From contig JAIDFC010000039.1 of the NCBI GenBank assembly GCA_029054535.1, forward strand, positions 1 through 14,679: a DNA stretch of 14,679 nt, written 5' to 3'. This document shows positions 1-7,165 of this stretch, in pieces. Below the pieces are notes generated by a model. That model ran no database searches. It was not told the DNA's origin and saw only the letters and a program-made list of their open reading frames with translations. Within the stretch, counting starts at the first letter, position 1. Every line of letters begins with the position of its first letter. The translations under genes and the position numbers were made by a program. This DNA comes from Rikenella sp. (GTDB lineage Bacteria > Bacteroidota > Bacteroidia > Bacteroidales > Rikenellaceae).

Positions 1-473
1 CTGTCGTAGTGCAGGCCGGAATTGCCGGAGCGCTTCCCGAGGCGTCGCTCGCGCTGGCCGAGACCGTGCTGGTGGGGAGCGATCGGCAGGCCGACCTCGG
101 CGCTTGGCGGAGCGAGTCGGGAGAGTTCGAGCCTTTCGACCGGTGGGCCGAGGAGGCCGAGGCCGTTGTTTGTCCGTACGTGTCGGAGGGGATGAACGGA
201 CGGTGGCGAGTGGTGGCGGGGCGGTCGGTCAATTCGGCCTGCGCGCCGATCCCGGTTCGGGAGAGCGAGGCGGTGGAGTCGATGGAGGGAGCCGCTTTTT
301 TCGGGGTCTGCCGGGACGAAGGGGTGCCGTTTTTTCAGCTGCGGGCCGTCTCGAACCGCGTCGGCGATCCGCGCGACGCCTGGCGGATTCCGGAAGCCTT
401 GGATGTCTTAGCCGACGCCCTCGGGCGTCTGCTGGACGATCCGGACTTTACCAAACTCCAAAGCATGCGATGA
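1..473 (+). CDS. mqnB: Futalosine hydrolase, 3' part (5' end outside window)
   Basis: The reading frame is open from base 3 and runs off the left edge; 156 C-terminal residues are visible. The product would be a nucleoside phosphorylase/hydrolase-superfamily enzyme that removes the base from futalosine (or a related nucleoside) in the futalosine route to menaquinone, acting in the cytoplasm. The call rests on the superfamily glycine-rich turn QAGIAGAL near the left edge and on VESMEGAAFF (273-302), the substrate-binding Met-Glu motif of the PNP/MTAN fold. It is followed by PFFQLRAVSNRVGD and DAWRIPEAL, which closely match what I know of MqnB proteins. The stop codon overlaps the start of the next gene in an ATGA, so the two are probably translationally coupled. 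A different nucleosidase of the same superfamily is the main alternative. GTG at position 9 is an internal valine codon, not a start. Confidence 0.8.
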   Translation, partial: VVVQAGIAGALPEASLALAETVLVGSDRQADLGAWRSESGEFEPFDRWAEEAEAVVCPYVSEGMNGRWRVVAGRSVNSACAPIPVRESEAVESMEGAAFFGVCRDEGVPFFQLRAVSNRVGDPRDAWRIPEALDVLADALGRLLDDPDFTKLQSMR

Positions 474-946
474 AGATAGCGAAAACCAACGCGGCCCGGC
501 TGTTGGATCGGGCCGGGATCGATTACGAGTTGATTCCTTATGCCGTCGACGAGGAGCATCTCGATGCAGGGCATGTGGCGGCACAGCTGGGTGAAGATGT
601 GCGGCAGGTATTCAAAACACTGGTGTTGCGAGGCGATCGGACCGGCATTTTCGTGTGCGTCGTGCCGGGCGACCGCGAGGTCGACCTCAAGGTCGCTGCA
701 CGCGTGTCGGGAAACAAGAGCGCGGCGATGATCCACGTCCGCGAACTGCTCGAAACCACCGGCTACATCCGCGGCGGTTGCTCGCCGATCGGCATGAAAC
801 GGACCTTCTCGACCTATATCGATCGGACGTGTCGGGCTTTCGATCGGATTTATATCAGCGCCGGGGTGCGGGGGCTGCAAATCGCGATCGATCCCGAGGC
901 CTTGATCCGTTTCGGTCGATTGACGGTGGCACAACTGACTGCTTGA
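470..946 (+). CDS. ybaK: YbaK/ProX-type aminoacyl-tRNA deacylase (Cys-tRNA(Pro) deacylase)
   Basis: A 158-residue protein, normal length for the single-domain YbaK/EbsC family. These cytoplasmic trans-editing enzymes hydrolyse mischarged aminoacyl-tRNA, typically Cys-tRNA(Pro). Family landmarks are present: VFKTLVL with the conserved lysine K49, VPGDREVDLKVAA (residues 65-77), GYIRGGCSPIGMK (98-110, the glycine/proline substrate-pocket loop) and SAGVRGLQI (130-138). The ATG at 470 was chosen because the family N-terminus begins right there and because it overlaps the mqnB stop as ATGA. The frame is open further upstream, but that extension lies inside mqnB and is arginine/glycine-rich shadow sequence. 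There is no functional link to menaquinone; the pairing looks like operon packing. Substrate preference cannot be read from sequence, so a deacylase for another tRNA is possible. Confidence 0.9.
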   Translation: MKIAKTNAARLLDRAGIDYELIPYAVDEEHLDAGHVAAQLGEDVRQVFKTLVLRGDRTGIFVCVVPGDREVDLKVAARVSGNKSAAMIHVRELLETTGYIRGGCSPIGMKRTFSTYIDRTCRAFDRIYISAGVRGLQIAIDPEALIRFGRLTVAQLTA

Positions 947-1011
947 GCCGAGCGGAGGGAGGCTCTCTTACCCCGGTGGGTGAATGAACTGAAGAAGAAA
1001 AAGAGATTTCA

Positions 1012-2211
1012 ATGAAAATAGAAGGGAAATATACTTCGGCTGAAGTTTTCGCTCCAGAGATCGAAGAATCGGCCCGCACGTTCGTTCAAGCCTTGTGCGA
1101 TCACCCGGCGATGGAGGGGATTCCGATCGCTCAGATGCCCGACGTGCATGCCGGGCGGGGGTGTAACGTGGGGACAGCTTATGCTGTCCGCGAGTATGTC
1201 AATCCGGATCACGTGGGGGTCGATATCGGTTGTACGATCTCGATGCACCGACTCTCGCGACCGGTGGCGCCGGACGACTTCGCGTTGCTCGACCACCGGA
1301 TTCGAGAGGCGATCCCGATGGGGGCCGAGATCAACCCGAAGAAGGTGGTCGACGATAAGGAACTCTTTCGTTTTCTGACCACGGAGTACAACAAGGCGTG
1401 TTCTGCGGCGCCGGATCGCATCTCCGATGCCGGGCGGATCGACGAACGGTTCGTGTCGGCATTCCTCAAGCGGATCAAAATGCAGGAGGGGGTGTTTTAC
1501 AAAAGCCTCGGCACGCTCGGCGGAGGAAATCACTTCATCGAGTACGGAGAGGATCGGGAGAGCGGCGAACCGTGGCTGACGATCCACACCGGTTCGCGGA
1601 ATCTGGGGGTGAAAGTGGCCGGACATTGGCATACGGTCGCTGCCAACCCGAGGAAGAACCGCTATCCGGGTTTTCTGGAAGGAGCCCATCTGTGCGGCTA
1701 TCTCTCCGATATGGTGATCGCTCAGGCCTATGCGCGGTTCAACCACCTGACCATTCGCGACCGGATCGTCGATTGTTTGCGGAAGTTCGACCGGACCAGG
1801 ATCGAGGAGTCGATTTTTACGACCCACAATTATATCTCCGTGGTCGACGACGAACCGATGTTGCGGAAAGGGGCGATCGACGCGTCGGAGGGGCAGCGGG
1901 TCTGCATCCCGTTCAACATGCGCGACGGCATCGCGATCGCTGTCGGACGCGGAAACGCCGAGTGGAACTACTCGGCGCCGCACGGTGCGGGACGTATCAT
2001 GTCGCGAGCGGCAGCCAAGAAAAACATCTCGTTGGAGGAGTTTCGGGCTTCGATGGATGGGATTTTCTCGACCTCGGTCTGCTCGGGGACGCTCGACGAG
2101 TCGCCCCAGGCCTACAAACCGGCCGACCAGATTCTCGGACTGGTCGGACCGACGGTCGAAATCGTCGCGATGGTCGGACCGAAACTCAATATAAAAGATG
2201 CTGCGAAATGA
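1012..2211 (+). CDS. rtcB: RtcB-family RNA ligase
   Basis: A 399-residue RtcB, the Mn2+/GTP-dependent ligase that joins RNA 2',3'-cyclic phosphate (3'-phosphate) ends to 5'-OH ends. All active-site blocks are visible in order: MPDVHAGRGCNVG (42-54), VGVDIGC (68-74, metal-binding Asp and Cys), GTLGGGNHFIE (167-177), HTGSRNLG (192-199), THNYI (271-275) and SAPHGAGR (321-328), whose H324 matches the histidine that carries the guanylate. The length suits the shorter bacterial RtcB forms. The start at 1012 follows an A/G-rich leader 65 bp after ybaK. Its stop overlaps the prfH start as ATGA. RtcB partnered with PrfH is known as a repair module: the ligase reseals cleaved rRNA and PrfH releases the stalled product. 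No archease gene is seen nearby. Confidence 0.96.
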   Translation: MKIEGKYTSAEVFAPEIEESARTFVQALCDHPAMEGIPIAQMPDVHAGRGCNVGTAYAVREYVNPDHVGVDIGCTISMHRLSRPVAPDDFALLDHRIREAIPMGAEINPKKVVDDKELFRFLTTEYNKACSAAPDRISDAGRIDERFVSAFLKRIKMQEGVFYKSLGTLGGGNHFIEYGEDRESGEPWLTIHTGSRNLGVKVAGHWHTVAANPRKNRYPGFLEGAHLCGYLSDMVIAQAYARFNHLTIRDRIVDCLRKFDRTRIEESIFTTHNYISVVDDEPMLRKGAIDASEGQRVCIPFNMRDGIAIAVGRGNAEWNYSAPHGAGRIMSRAAAKKNISLEEFRASMDGIFSTSVCSGTLDESPQAYKPADQILGLVGPTVEIVAMVGPKLNIKDAAK

Positions 2212-2813
2212 AAAAATATATTCAACTTACCGCCGGACGAGGACCGGTCGAGTGCGCTCGGGCGGTGGCCCTGGTGGCGCGTGAGTTGTGTCGGGCTTGG
2301 CCGGGACTCCGGATGGCCGACTGCGAGGCGCACGATCGAGAGGCGGATTGCTACATGTCGATGACGCTGACGACGGACGAAGAGTTTTCCGAAGCGTTCG
2401 TTCGGGAGTGGGAGGGGACGGTCCTTTGGCGGTCGACGCGCAACCCGTATCGGCCGGGACACAAGCGGTGCAACTGGTTCGTCGGGGTGCATTTTCTCGA
2501 CGCCCTCGAACTGCCGGAGGTCGACGAGGCCGATATTGTCTATGAGACGTGTCGGTCGGGCGGCAAAGGGGGACAGAATGTCAACAAGGTTGAAACCGCC
2601 GTCCGGGCGATCCACCGGCCGACGGGGATCGCGGTCCGATGTTCGGACGAGCGTTCGCAGGCACAGAACAAGGCCCGTGCGCGGGAGCGGTTGTTGCTGA
2701 AGTTTCTGGCACAACAGCACCAGGCCGAAGCGGCGGCAAAGACCGAAGCGTGGCAGAACCACGACGCTTTGGTCCGTGGCAATCCGGTCAAGCGGTTTTC
2801 GGGACCGCTGTAA
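2208..2813 (+). CDS. prfH: Peptide chain release factor H, RtcB partner
   Basis: A 201-residue release-factor-like protein, the usual PrfH size. Residues 118-132 contain the catalytic GGQ (121-123) in the setting GGKGGQNVNKVETAV, and a downstream RCSDERSQAQNKARA block typical of the peptidyl-hydrolysis domain. The stop-codon-recognition domain of RF1/RF2 is absent; instead there is a short N-terminal domain (about 1-105). PrfH is reported to act on ribosomes whose 16S rRNA decoding region has been cut, releasing the nascent chain so that RtcB can repair the rRNA. The start at 2208 shares ATGA with the rtcB stop, which implies coupled translation and roughly matched amounts of the two proteins. 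The gene ends 44 bp from the convergent DUF1963 gene; I see no clear terminator in that gap. Confidence 0.95.
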   Translation: MKKYIQLTAGRGPVECARAVALVARELCRAWPGLRMADCEAHDREADCYMSMTLTTDEEFSEAFVREWEGTVLWRSTRNPYRPGHKRCNWFVGVHFLDALELPEVDEADIVYETCRSGGKGGQNVNKVETAVRAIHRPTGIAVRCSDERSQAQNKARARERLLLKFLAQQHQAEAAAKTEAWQNHDALVRGNPVKRFSGPL

Positions 2814-2857
2814 ACGAAACGGCCCCCGTGGCCTGGATAGGAAGTGCGCAGGCGATT

Positions 2858-3592
2858 CTAAAAACAGTCGTAATTGACCTGCCACGATCCGTCCTGTCGA
2901 TTTTTCGCCAGGTAGAGATTTCCGTTATCGACGATATTCAGATCATCCGAAGCATTCGAAGTGATCTGGACTACAAATTCATACCCCGGTTTAAACTCGG
3001 GTTCGCCTTGAATGGATATGGGATAACCGCCGACGATATGACACACCTCGAAGTCAGGTTCCGGCAGCCATTCGTCCAGATCCGGCAATTCGCCCGCCTC
3101 TTCGAGGTCGATAATCTCACGAAAGATCTTGCCGGGTATAGTCTCTCCCCCCGGATACTCCTCTTCGATCGCGAAACTTTTCAACGGAGTCGGTTTGCAC
3201 CACCCCCACAGGCATTCGTCATCGTTCAAATCGACGACCAACTCCTTGACCACCAATTCATCCTCCGCCGTATACTCCCGAATCAGCCATCTGCTGCCAT
3301 TCTCCGCCGGAAAATCTTCGTCGAACAGTCGCCCATCGCGTTCGATAAAGAGGGTCAAATACCGAATTCCCCGCAGCTCCTCGGGCACATACGGCAACTC
3401 CTCCACGCAAATCTGAGCCAACGGCAGCATCTTGTCTCCGTTTTCGTCCGTCGGCAGCCCTTCGTCCTCCCGATAAAGACAGACGCGCCCGAGCCAACTC
3501 CTCCATTCGGCCCCCGGCTTACCCGATTCGTCGGGTACGAGTCCCGATGCCTGTTTTACCAATCGTTGCTTGAGTTCTGTGATCTTGTTCAT
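2858..3592 (-). CDS. DUF1963 (YwqG-like) protein of unknown function
   Basis: A 244-residue acidic cytoplasmic protein without signal peptide or membrane segment. It shows the DUF1963/YwqG layout: MLPLAQICVEELP (55-67), a short hydrophobic strand ending in an acidic turn, a middle LWGWCKPTPL segment (128-137), GGYPISIQGEP (188-198), and a C-terminal hydrophobic strand followed by D222-N223-G224 (NIVDNGNLYLAK, 219-230), like the family's xxDxGxLYxF end. The family has no firmly established biochemical role, so none is assigned. The start at 3592 follows an A/T-rich leader with a candidate promoter (3617-3647). Codon use is slightly less GC-rich than in rtcB-prfH. It is a separate transcription unit, convergent with prfH. 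Confidence 0.75.
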   Translation of the reverse strand: MNKITELKQRLVKQASGLVPDESGKPGAEWRSWLGRVCLYREDEGLPTDENGDKMLPLAQICVEELPYVPEELRGIRYLTLFIERDGRLFDEDFPAENGSRWLIREYTAEDELVVKELVVDLNDDECLWGWCKPTPLKSFAIEEEYPGGETIPGKIFREIIDLEEAGELPDLDEWLPEPDFEVCHIVGGYPISIQGEPEFKPGYEFVVQITSNASDDLNIVDNGNLYLAKNRQDGSWQVNYDCF

Positions 3593-3616
3593 GTTTGGAT
3601 CGGTTTTATTAGACCC

Positions 3617-3647
3617 TTAAAATAGATATAAACCATCGATTTTTCAA
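3617..3647 (-). promoter_or_regulatory. Candidate Bacteroidota promoter for the DUF1963 gene
   Basis: On the minus strand TTG (3647-3645) is followed by 20 nt and TATTTTAA (3624-3617), which keeps six of eight positions of the Bacteroidota -7 consensus TAnnTTTG at a near-normal spacing from the -33 TTG. It lies 25 bp ahead of the DUF1963 start codon. The match is imperfect and is offered only as the best candidate. Confidence 0.35.
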
Positions 3648-3671
3648 CCCCTCCGCGACCTATTGACACAC

Positions 3672-3714
3672 AAAAAAAGAGGAACGCTTTAGAATACAAT
3701 CTCTAAAGCGTTCC
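3672..3714 (-). terminator. Rho-independent terminator-like hairpin upstream of the DUF1963 gene
   Basis: A perfect 13-bp stem (GGAACGCTTTAGA at 3681-3693 paired with TCTAAAGCGTTCC at 3702-3714) with an 8-nt loop. On the minus strand it is followed by a T-rich run (complement of 3672-3680). It sits about 80 bp before the DUF1963 start and about 60 bp beyond the tRNA terminator, so it ends a short minus-strand transcript or works as an attenuator. Confidence 0.7.
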
Positions 3715-3776
3715 GTACAAGGTGGTGCCACTCGGATTGGCGTAAATGTACGGAAAACAGGCTGGGAACGAGGTAC
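3672..3776 (-). ncRNA. Possible small RNA or attenuator leader
   Basis: Between the tRNA-Arg terminator and the T-tailed hairpin there is about 60 bp with its own structure: CCGTACA (3713-3719) pairs with TGTACGG (3747-3753), enclosing a GTGG/CCAC mini-hairpin. The arm at 3713-3719 overlaps the base of the terminator hairpin by two bases, so the two structures compete, as in attenuators. No peptide or known RNA family is recognised and no promoter specific to this segment was found. It may equally be processed read-through from the tRNA gene. Confidence 0.3.
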
Positions 3777-3809
3777 AAAAAAACCACTCGCAACAAAGCG
3801 CAAGTGGTT
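3777..3809 (-). terminator. Intrinsic terminator of tRNA-Arg
   Basis: On the minus strand AACCACTTGC pairs with GCGAGTGGTT (one G-T wobble), followed by an uninterrupted run of seven T (complement of 3777-3783). It begins 12 bp beyond the tRNA 3' end. Confidence 0.85.
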
Positions 3810-3820
3810 GATGTTGAGTG

Positions 3821-3894
3821 TGACACCGACAGGACTCAAACCTGTAACCTTCTGATCCGTAGTCAGATGCTCTATTCAATTAAGCTACGGTGCC
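3821..3894 (-). tRNA. tRNA-Arg (anticodon ACG)
   Basis: A 74-nt minus-strand gene folding into a full cloverleaf. The acceptor stem is GGCACCG against CGGTGTC with one G-U pair, and the discriminator base is A. The anticodon stem is TCTGA/TCAGA around the loop CTACGGA, so the anticodon is ACG, reading CGU and, after A34 deamination, CGC and CGA. The T arm carries the standard GGTTTGAGTCC core. CCA is not encoded. CGN arginine codons are heavily used in the surrounding genes. The promoter lies at 3936-3965 and the terminator at 3777-3809, so it is a single-gene unit. Confidence 0.96.
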
Positions 3895-3935
3895 GATCTG
3901 TGTATTCCGACCGTTCTCCGGCCGGAATACGTCTG

Positions 3936-3965
3936 CAAAGGTAATCAATCCCGGCGTCTTTCCAA
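3936..3965 (-). promoter_or_regulatory. Bacteroidota-type promoter of tRNA-Arg
   Basis: On the minus strand TTG (3965-3963) plus exactly 19 nt plus TACCTTTG (3943-3936), a perfect match to the Bacteroidota primary sigma factor consensus. The tRNA 5' end is 42 bp beyond the -7 element, so a leader of about 35 nt must be processed off. That leader contains an 8-bp hairpin (arms 3902-3909 and 3923-3930). Confidence 0.85.
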
Positions 3966-4185
3966 AAACTTTTTCCCAAAATCCGGACGATTGTTTCTCG
4001 TCTCTCTCGGTGGGTCTCTTGTGAGAGAGAGGGCGGGTTTGTCTGTGATGGTTTTTTCTCTTTGGATTTGGTTTTCTCTTCCGGATGGTCCCGCGCGTCA
4101 GGGGGGACGCGGTTGTCGGCGATGCGACTGCCGAGAGGAAAATAAGGGGGAGTGCCTCGAGACTGGCCGGCGGAGAAGCCGGTCG
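3966..4185. other. Intergenic region between tRNA-Arg promoter and the araC-type gene
   Basis: No gene recognised. It contains purine- and pyrimidine-rich runs (GTGAGAGAGAG, TTTTTTCTCTTT) and a GC hairpin with arms CGCGTC (4094-4099) and GACGCG (4106-4111), then GGCGATGCGACTGCC (4118-4132). The series 'TTCTCTT, then TCCCGCG hairpin, then GCGATGCGA' is faintly like the element after the capsid gene (13766-13939) and may be a decayed relative. No convincing terminator for the araC-type gene was found. Confidence 0.3.
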
Positions 4186-5025
4186 CTACTCTTCGCGGTA
4201 GCGTATCCGGTAGGCTGCCGGCGTGGAGCCGAAACGTTCTCGGAACAGGCGGATAAAATGCGAGACATTGTTGAATCGACATTCGCGCGCGATTTCGGCC
4301 ACCGATTTCGACGACGAAATCAGTTGCAGGCGAGCGTGGGCGAGTCGTTGTTCGATGAGCCACTTGTGGGGCGAGGTGCAGAAGCGTCGCTGGAATTCGC
4401 TTTTGAAGGTGCTGAGGCTCATCTCGCACAGCGCGGCCAATTCCGGTAGCGGTCGTCCGGTGAGGATGTTTTCGCGCATGACTTCGGAGAGTGTTTGCGG
4501 TCCGTTCGATGCGGCGAGGCAGACCGGGCGACACACGCAACATCCGGGGCGAGTGAGCAGGAGTTGGACCAGCTCGCAGAGCTTCAGGTGGCCCAGCGCC
4601 GGGTTGGACAGGTGCAGACGGGCCGAGACGAGGCGGTCGACGGAGCGGAAAAACTCCTGGATCACGGGCCAGGCCGGATAGGTGTAGATGTCCGTCCGGT
4701 TGCGACACTGGGCACACTGGCGGTTGACTGCGGCCACGGTTTGCTGTGGTGTGAAATCGTTTCGCAGGTCGCTCGGGGTGTAGAAAAAGAGGGTCTGGCG
4801 GAACGGGTGGGACGAGTCGCTCGGGCTGTTTTCGACGTAGTGTGTGCCGCGTTCGAGGTGGAACAGTTCGCCGGCTCGGACGATCACATGGCGGTCGGCC
4901 AGGTGGATCAGTTTGGTTCCCTGCTCGATATAGCCGATCGCGTTTCGGTCGTAATTGACGGTCTGGATGCCGACGTGGATGTCGCTTTGGTGGCGAAAGA
5001 TAACGGTGGATGCGGTAGAGTCCAT
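4186..5025 (-). CDS. AraC-family transcriptional regulator, cysteine-rich
   Basis: A 279-residue DNA-binding regulator. Residues 180-279 hold the two helix-turn-helix motifs of the AraC/XylS domain: PLPELAALCEMSLSTFKSEFQRRF (193-216, first HTH), the linker SPHKWLIEQRL, then SVAEIARECRFNNVSHFIRLFRERFGSTPAAYR (241-273, second HTH and signature tail). Residues 15-90 look like a small cupin-like sensing domain (GYIEQG, VIVRAGELFHL). The ATG at 5025 is preferred over an upstream in-frame ATG at 5166, because the intervening 47 codons cover an A/T-rich leader and match no family sequence. Unusually, the linker region contains a CxxC (C104/C107) and a CCxC with one more cysteine four residues on (C162, C163, C165, C169), a possible metal or redox sensor. 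Targets are unknown; it points away from the phage-like module to its right. Confidence 0.88.
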   Translation of the reverse strand: MDSTASTVIFRHQSDIHVGIQTVNYDRNAIGYIEQGTKLIHLADRHVIVRAGELFHLERGTHYVENSPSDSSHPFRQTLFFYTPSDLRNDFTPQQTVAAVNRQCAQCRNRTDIYTYPAWPVIQEFFRSVDRLVSARLHLSNPALGHLKLCELVQLLLTRPGCCVCRPVCLAASNGPQTLSEVMRENILTGRPLPELAALCEMSLSTFKSEFQRRFCTSPHKWLIEQRLAHARLQLISSSKSVAEIARECRFNNVSHFIRLFRERFGSTPAAYRIRYREE

Positions 5026-5421
5026 ACAGGTGAATTTTATAGAAAATAAAACGAATAGAATACGGTATAACGAACCTACACGGCAAAAACGTAGATGCCG
5101 GAGGGAGATAGGGATGCCTCTTCTCGAAAGGGTGCGAACGGAGCCGGAGGAAGAGAACGGCTGCAAGGCCTAAATCGGTCCGTGCCGAAACGGCTGCGAA
5201 GAGGAATAACGAGCAAGCATAATAGCGATACGATAAGTTTCGGAATCGTCGTGTTCGTATTTTCGGCCGCCGCCGAGGGTGCCGAACCGAAAGAAGAACG
5301 ACCGAGACGATTCGGTTCTTAAATTAATAGTGTAATAGGATCCGACTTCGTTTTCGTATTGCGGTTCTGCGACGTAGTTTTGCTTCACCGAAAGATTCGA
5401 GAATCGGATAATAATATGCTG

Positions 5422-5453
5422 CGAAGATACGAAATAATCGGGGTTCGATGCAA
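5422..5453 (-). promoter_or_regulatory. Candidate minus-strand promoter upstream of the araC-type gene
   Basis: On the minus strand TTG (5453-5451), 21 nt, then TATCTTCG followed by CAGC (5429-5422 and beyond), one mismatch from TAnnTTTG. If active it would give the araC-type gene a leader of about 390 nt. Spacing is 2 nt longer than ideal, so this is tentative. Confidence 0.4.
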
Positions 5454-5696
5454 TATTCCATCGAATTTTCGTGCGGTTTGTGTTTGGCAGCTCGCGAGGG
5501 TGGGAGCTCGAAACGGGTAGAGTAGGCATGGTTTCGGGGGATTCGGATCTTGTGAGCGGAGCTGCAAATCGCATACCGGAGTGATTGTTTAGAGTTAAAA
5601 ATCAGACGTATTAAGTTATTTTCGAAAGGAGTGGGGTGTCTATGAGTGGGAAATGCTCTTTTTTCGGTGTTGGGTTCTCTCTCTGTCGGGGCCTCG

Positions 5697-5720
5697 GCGA
5701 TACGCAGTATCGCCCGCTCG
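5697..5720 (+). repeat. Repeat module M3, copy 1 (GCGATAC palindrome)
   Basis: GCGATACGCAGTATCGC (5697-5713) is a 7-bp perfect hairpin with a 3-nt loop, followed by CCGCTCG. The 24-nt unit is identical to 10861-10884 except for one loop base. Confidence 0.8.
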
Positions 5721-5747
5721 ACGGGTTTTGTCGGGGTTTCCTACGTT

Positions 5748-5776
5748 CTTGACTACGGCAGCCCCTTGCCCGCCGC
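5748..5776 (+). repeat. Repeat module M4, copy 1 (CTTGACTACGGCAGCCC)
   Basis: A 29-nt unit matching 10617-10645 with two differences. Its first 17 nt recur in reverse at 8273-8289. With the following bases it can form a GGCAGC/GCTGCC stem. Confidence 0.75.
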
Positions 5777-5888
5777 TGCCACGGGTGCCCGGAGCCGGGG
5801 TGTCGCTCGGCACCCGAACCGAGCAGCCCGGGAATATACACAGTACAATATACGAGATAAAAACTATACCTATAATCGATTCGAGTAC

Positions 5889-7091
5889 ATGATGAAAAAA
5901 ACAGGAAATCGCCGACCTCATATTTTCGTAGTCGGCCAGGCATCGACCCTTCCGGGCGTACCGTTCGTCGCGACCGCCGCCCAGCGCGACATCTGGCGTT
6001 GGGGGACCGATAACCGGTTGCCCGAAGCGTTGGCCGCCCTCTCGCGCAGTTCGACGATCCACCGGCGGATCATCAACGACAAGGCCGACTACATCAGCGG
6101 CAGCGGTCTGACGGTCGACGAGCTCAGCCCCCGAACCGCCGAACTGATCGGTTCGGCCAACGGCGACGGTCAGAGCCTGCGGACCATCGTCCAACGCGTG
6201 GCCCTGGACCGATGCCTGTTGGGGAACGCCTTTTTGGAGGTCGTTACCGACCCGTCGCATAGCTTTCTTTCGTTCTACCACCAGGATGCGACTCGTTGTC
6301 GGCTCTCGCGCGACGACCGACACGTGATCCTGCACCACGACTGGCGTCAGTATCGTCCTTCGGAGTCGATCGTGCTGCCGCTCTATCCGAGCTTCGAGCC
6401 GCAGTCGGACGGCACCCTTCGTTCCGTGATCCACTACAAGGACTACGAGCCGATGTTTGAACACTACGGCGTCCCGAAGTATATCGCGGGTTTGGGGGCC
6501 TCGGCAATCGTCTGGAAGACCGACCGGTGGAACCTCTCTCGTCTGGACAACGCCTTCCAACCATCGGGCGTGATGGTGCTCGACGGCGACACGGACTCCG
6601 AACAGGAGGCCGCCGAGATCGCCCGCCTGGCCGAAGAGCGCTTTGCCGGCAAGCCGGGGCAGGTGATGTTTCTGGTCAAGAACGGTATCGACAGCGACAC
6701 GACCCGTTTCGTGCCGATCGAGACCACCAGCGATGGCGATTGGAAATCGCTCCACGACCAAGCTGTTTCGGACATCATCGTGGCCCACAGCTGGTTCCGG
6801 ACCCTCAGCGGCATGGAGTATTCGACCGGTTTCTCGGCCGACCGGGTTCGACACGAGTACAACATCGCCCTCAATACCCTGATTCGGGTCGAACAGCAGG
6901 AGATCATCGAGCCGATCCGAGCCGTCTGTGCCGAGATCTTCGGCGAAACGACCGCCTCGCTCGCCTTCGTCAATGTCCCGCCTTTCGAGGTCAAACCCGA
7001 ATACATGAGGGTCTGGGAGGCCCGAAAAGCCGACGGGTTCGACTACGATCCTCAAGATCCGACGCAACGACAATTCCTCTCTCAAATTTAA
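5889..7091 (+). CDS. Phage portal protein
   Basis: A 400-residue HK97-type portal protein, normal length. Portals form the dodecameric channel at one capsid vertex through which DNA is packaged and ejected, and they dock the terminase. Recognisable features: an N-terminal helical segment (WGTDNRLPEALAALSRSSTIHRRIINDKADYISGSG region, 38-73), LDRCLLGNAFLEV (107-118), LPLYPSFE (163-170), HYGVPKYIAGLGASAIVWK (192-210, the stem/clip region) and the C-terminal IIVAHSWFRTLSG (297-308) with a TLIRVEQQEIIEPIR helix (330-344). Two ATG codons stand side by side (5889, 5892) and either could start. A/T-rich sequence precedes them; the frame stays open upstream only through repeat sequence. It is the first gene of the head module and lies 74 bp from the adaptor gene, one of the few short gaps here. 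Confidence 0.87.
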   Translation: MMKKTGNRRPHIFVVGQASTLPGVPFVATAAQRDIWRWGTDNRLPEALAALSRSSTIHRRIINDKADYISGSGLTVDELSPRTAELIGSANGDGQSLRTIVQRVALDRCLLGNAFLEVVTDPSHSFLSFYHQDATRCRLSRDDRHVILHHDWRQYRPSESIVLPLYPSFEPQSDGTLRSVIHYKDYEPMFEHYGVPKYIAGLGASAIVWKTDRWNLSRLDNAFQPSGVMVLDGDTDSEQEAAEIARLAEERFAGKPGQVMFLVKNGIDSDTTRFVPIETTSDGDWKSLHDQAVSDIIVAHSWFRTLSGMEYSTGFSADRVRHEYNIALNTLIRVEQQEIIEPIRAVCAEIFGETTASLAFVNVPPFEVKPEYMRVWEARKADGFDYDPQDPTQRQFLSQI

Positions 7092-7165
7092 AACGGTAGC
7101 CGATGATCGGGAGGATTCCAAGTACGCATTGGTGCAGTTATGAAATATAAAAGAAGTATATAGTT

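Larger units (their letters stand above)
5026..5888. other. 863-bp non-coding region between the araC-type gene and portal gene
   Basis: No gene supported. Bases 5026-5640 are of moderate GC with scattered TTCG words and hold a candidate minus-strand promoter (5422-5453). Bases 5670-5850 turn GC-rich and carry the first copies of repeat modules M3 (5697-5713) and M4 (5748-5776). A hairpin with arms GGGTGCC (5784-5790) and GGCACCC (5809-5815) follows. The last 50 bp before portal are A/T-rich, as expected of a Bacteroidota 5' leader, but without a clear TAnnTTTG box. Confidence 0.6.

Noticed and set aside
3821..3894. tRNA-Arg as the integration site of the phage module
   Set aside because: Its 3' end points left, away from the phage genes, and I found no duplicated tRNA 3' segment near either edge of the module.
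3872..5086. 404-codon minus-strand open frame over the araC-type gene and tRNA
   Set aside because: Different frame from the AraC protein, Pro/Arg-rich, and it overlaps the tRNA gene and its promoter.
5170..5574. 134-codon minus-strand open frame between the araC-type gene and portal
   Set aside because: No family resemblance, and the best promoter candidate (5422-5453) would start transcription inside it, after its only plausible start codon.
5640..7121. 493-codon minus-strand open frame opposite the portal gene
   Set aside because: It mirrors the portal codons and runs into non-coding repeats; no recognisable protein features.
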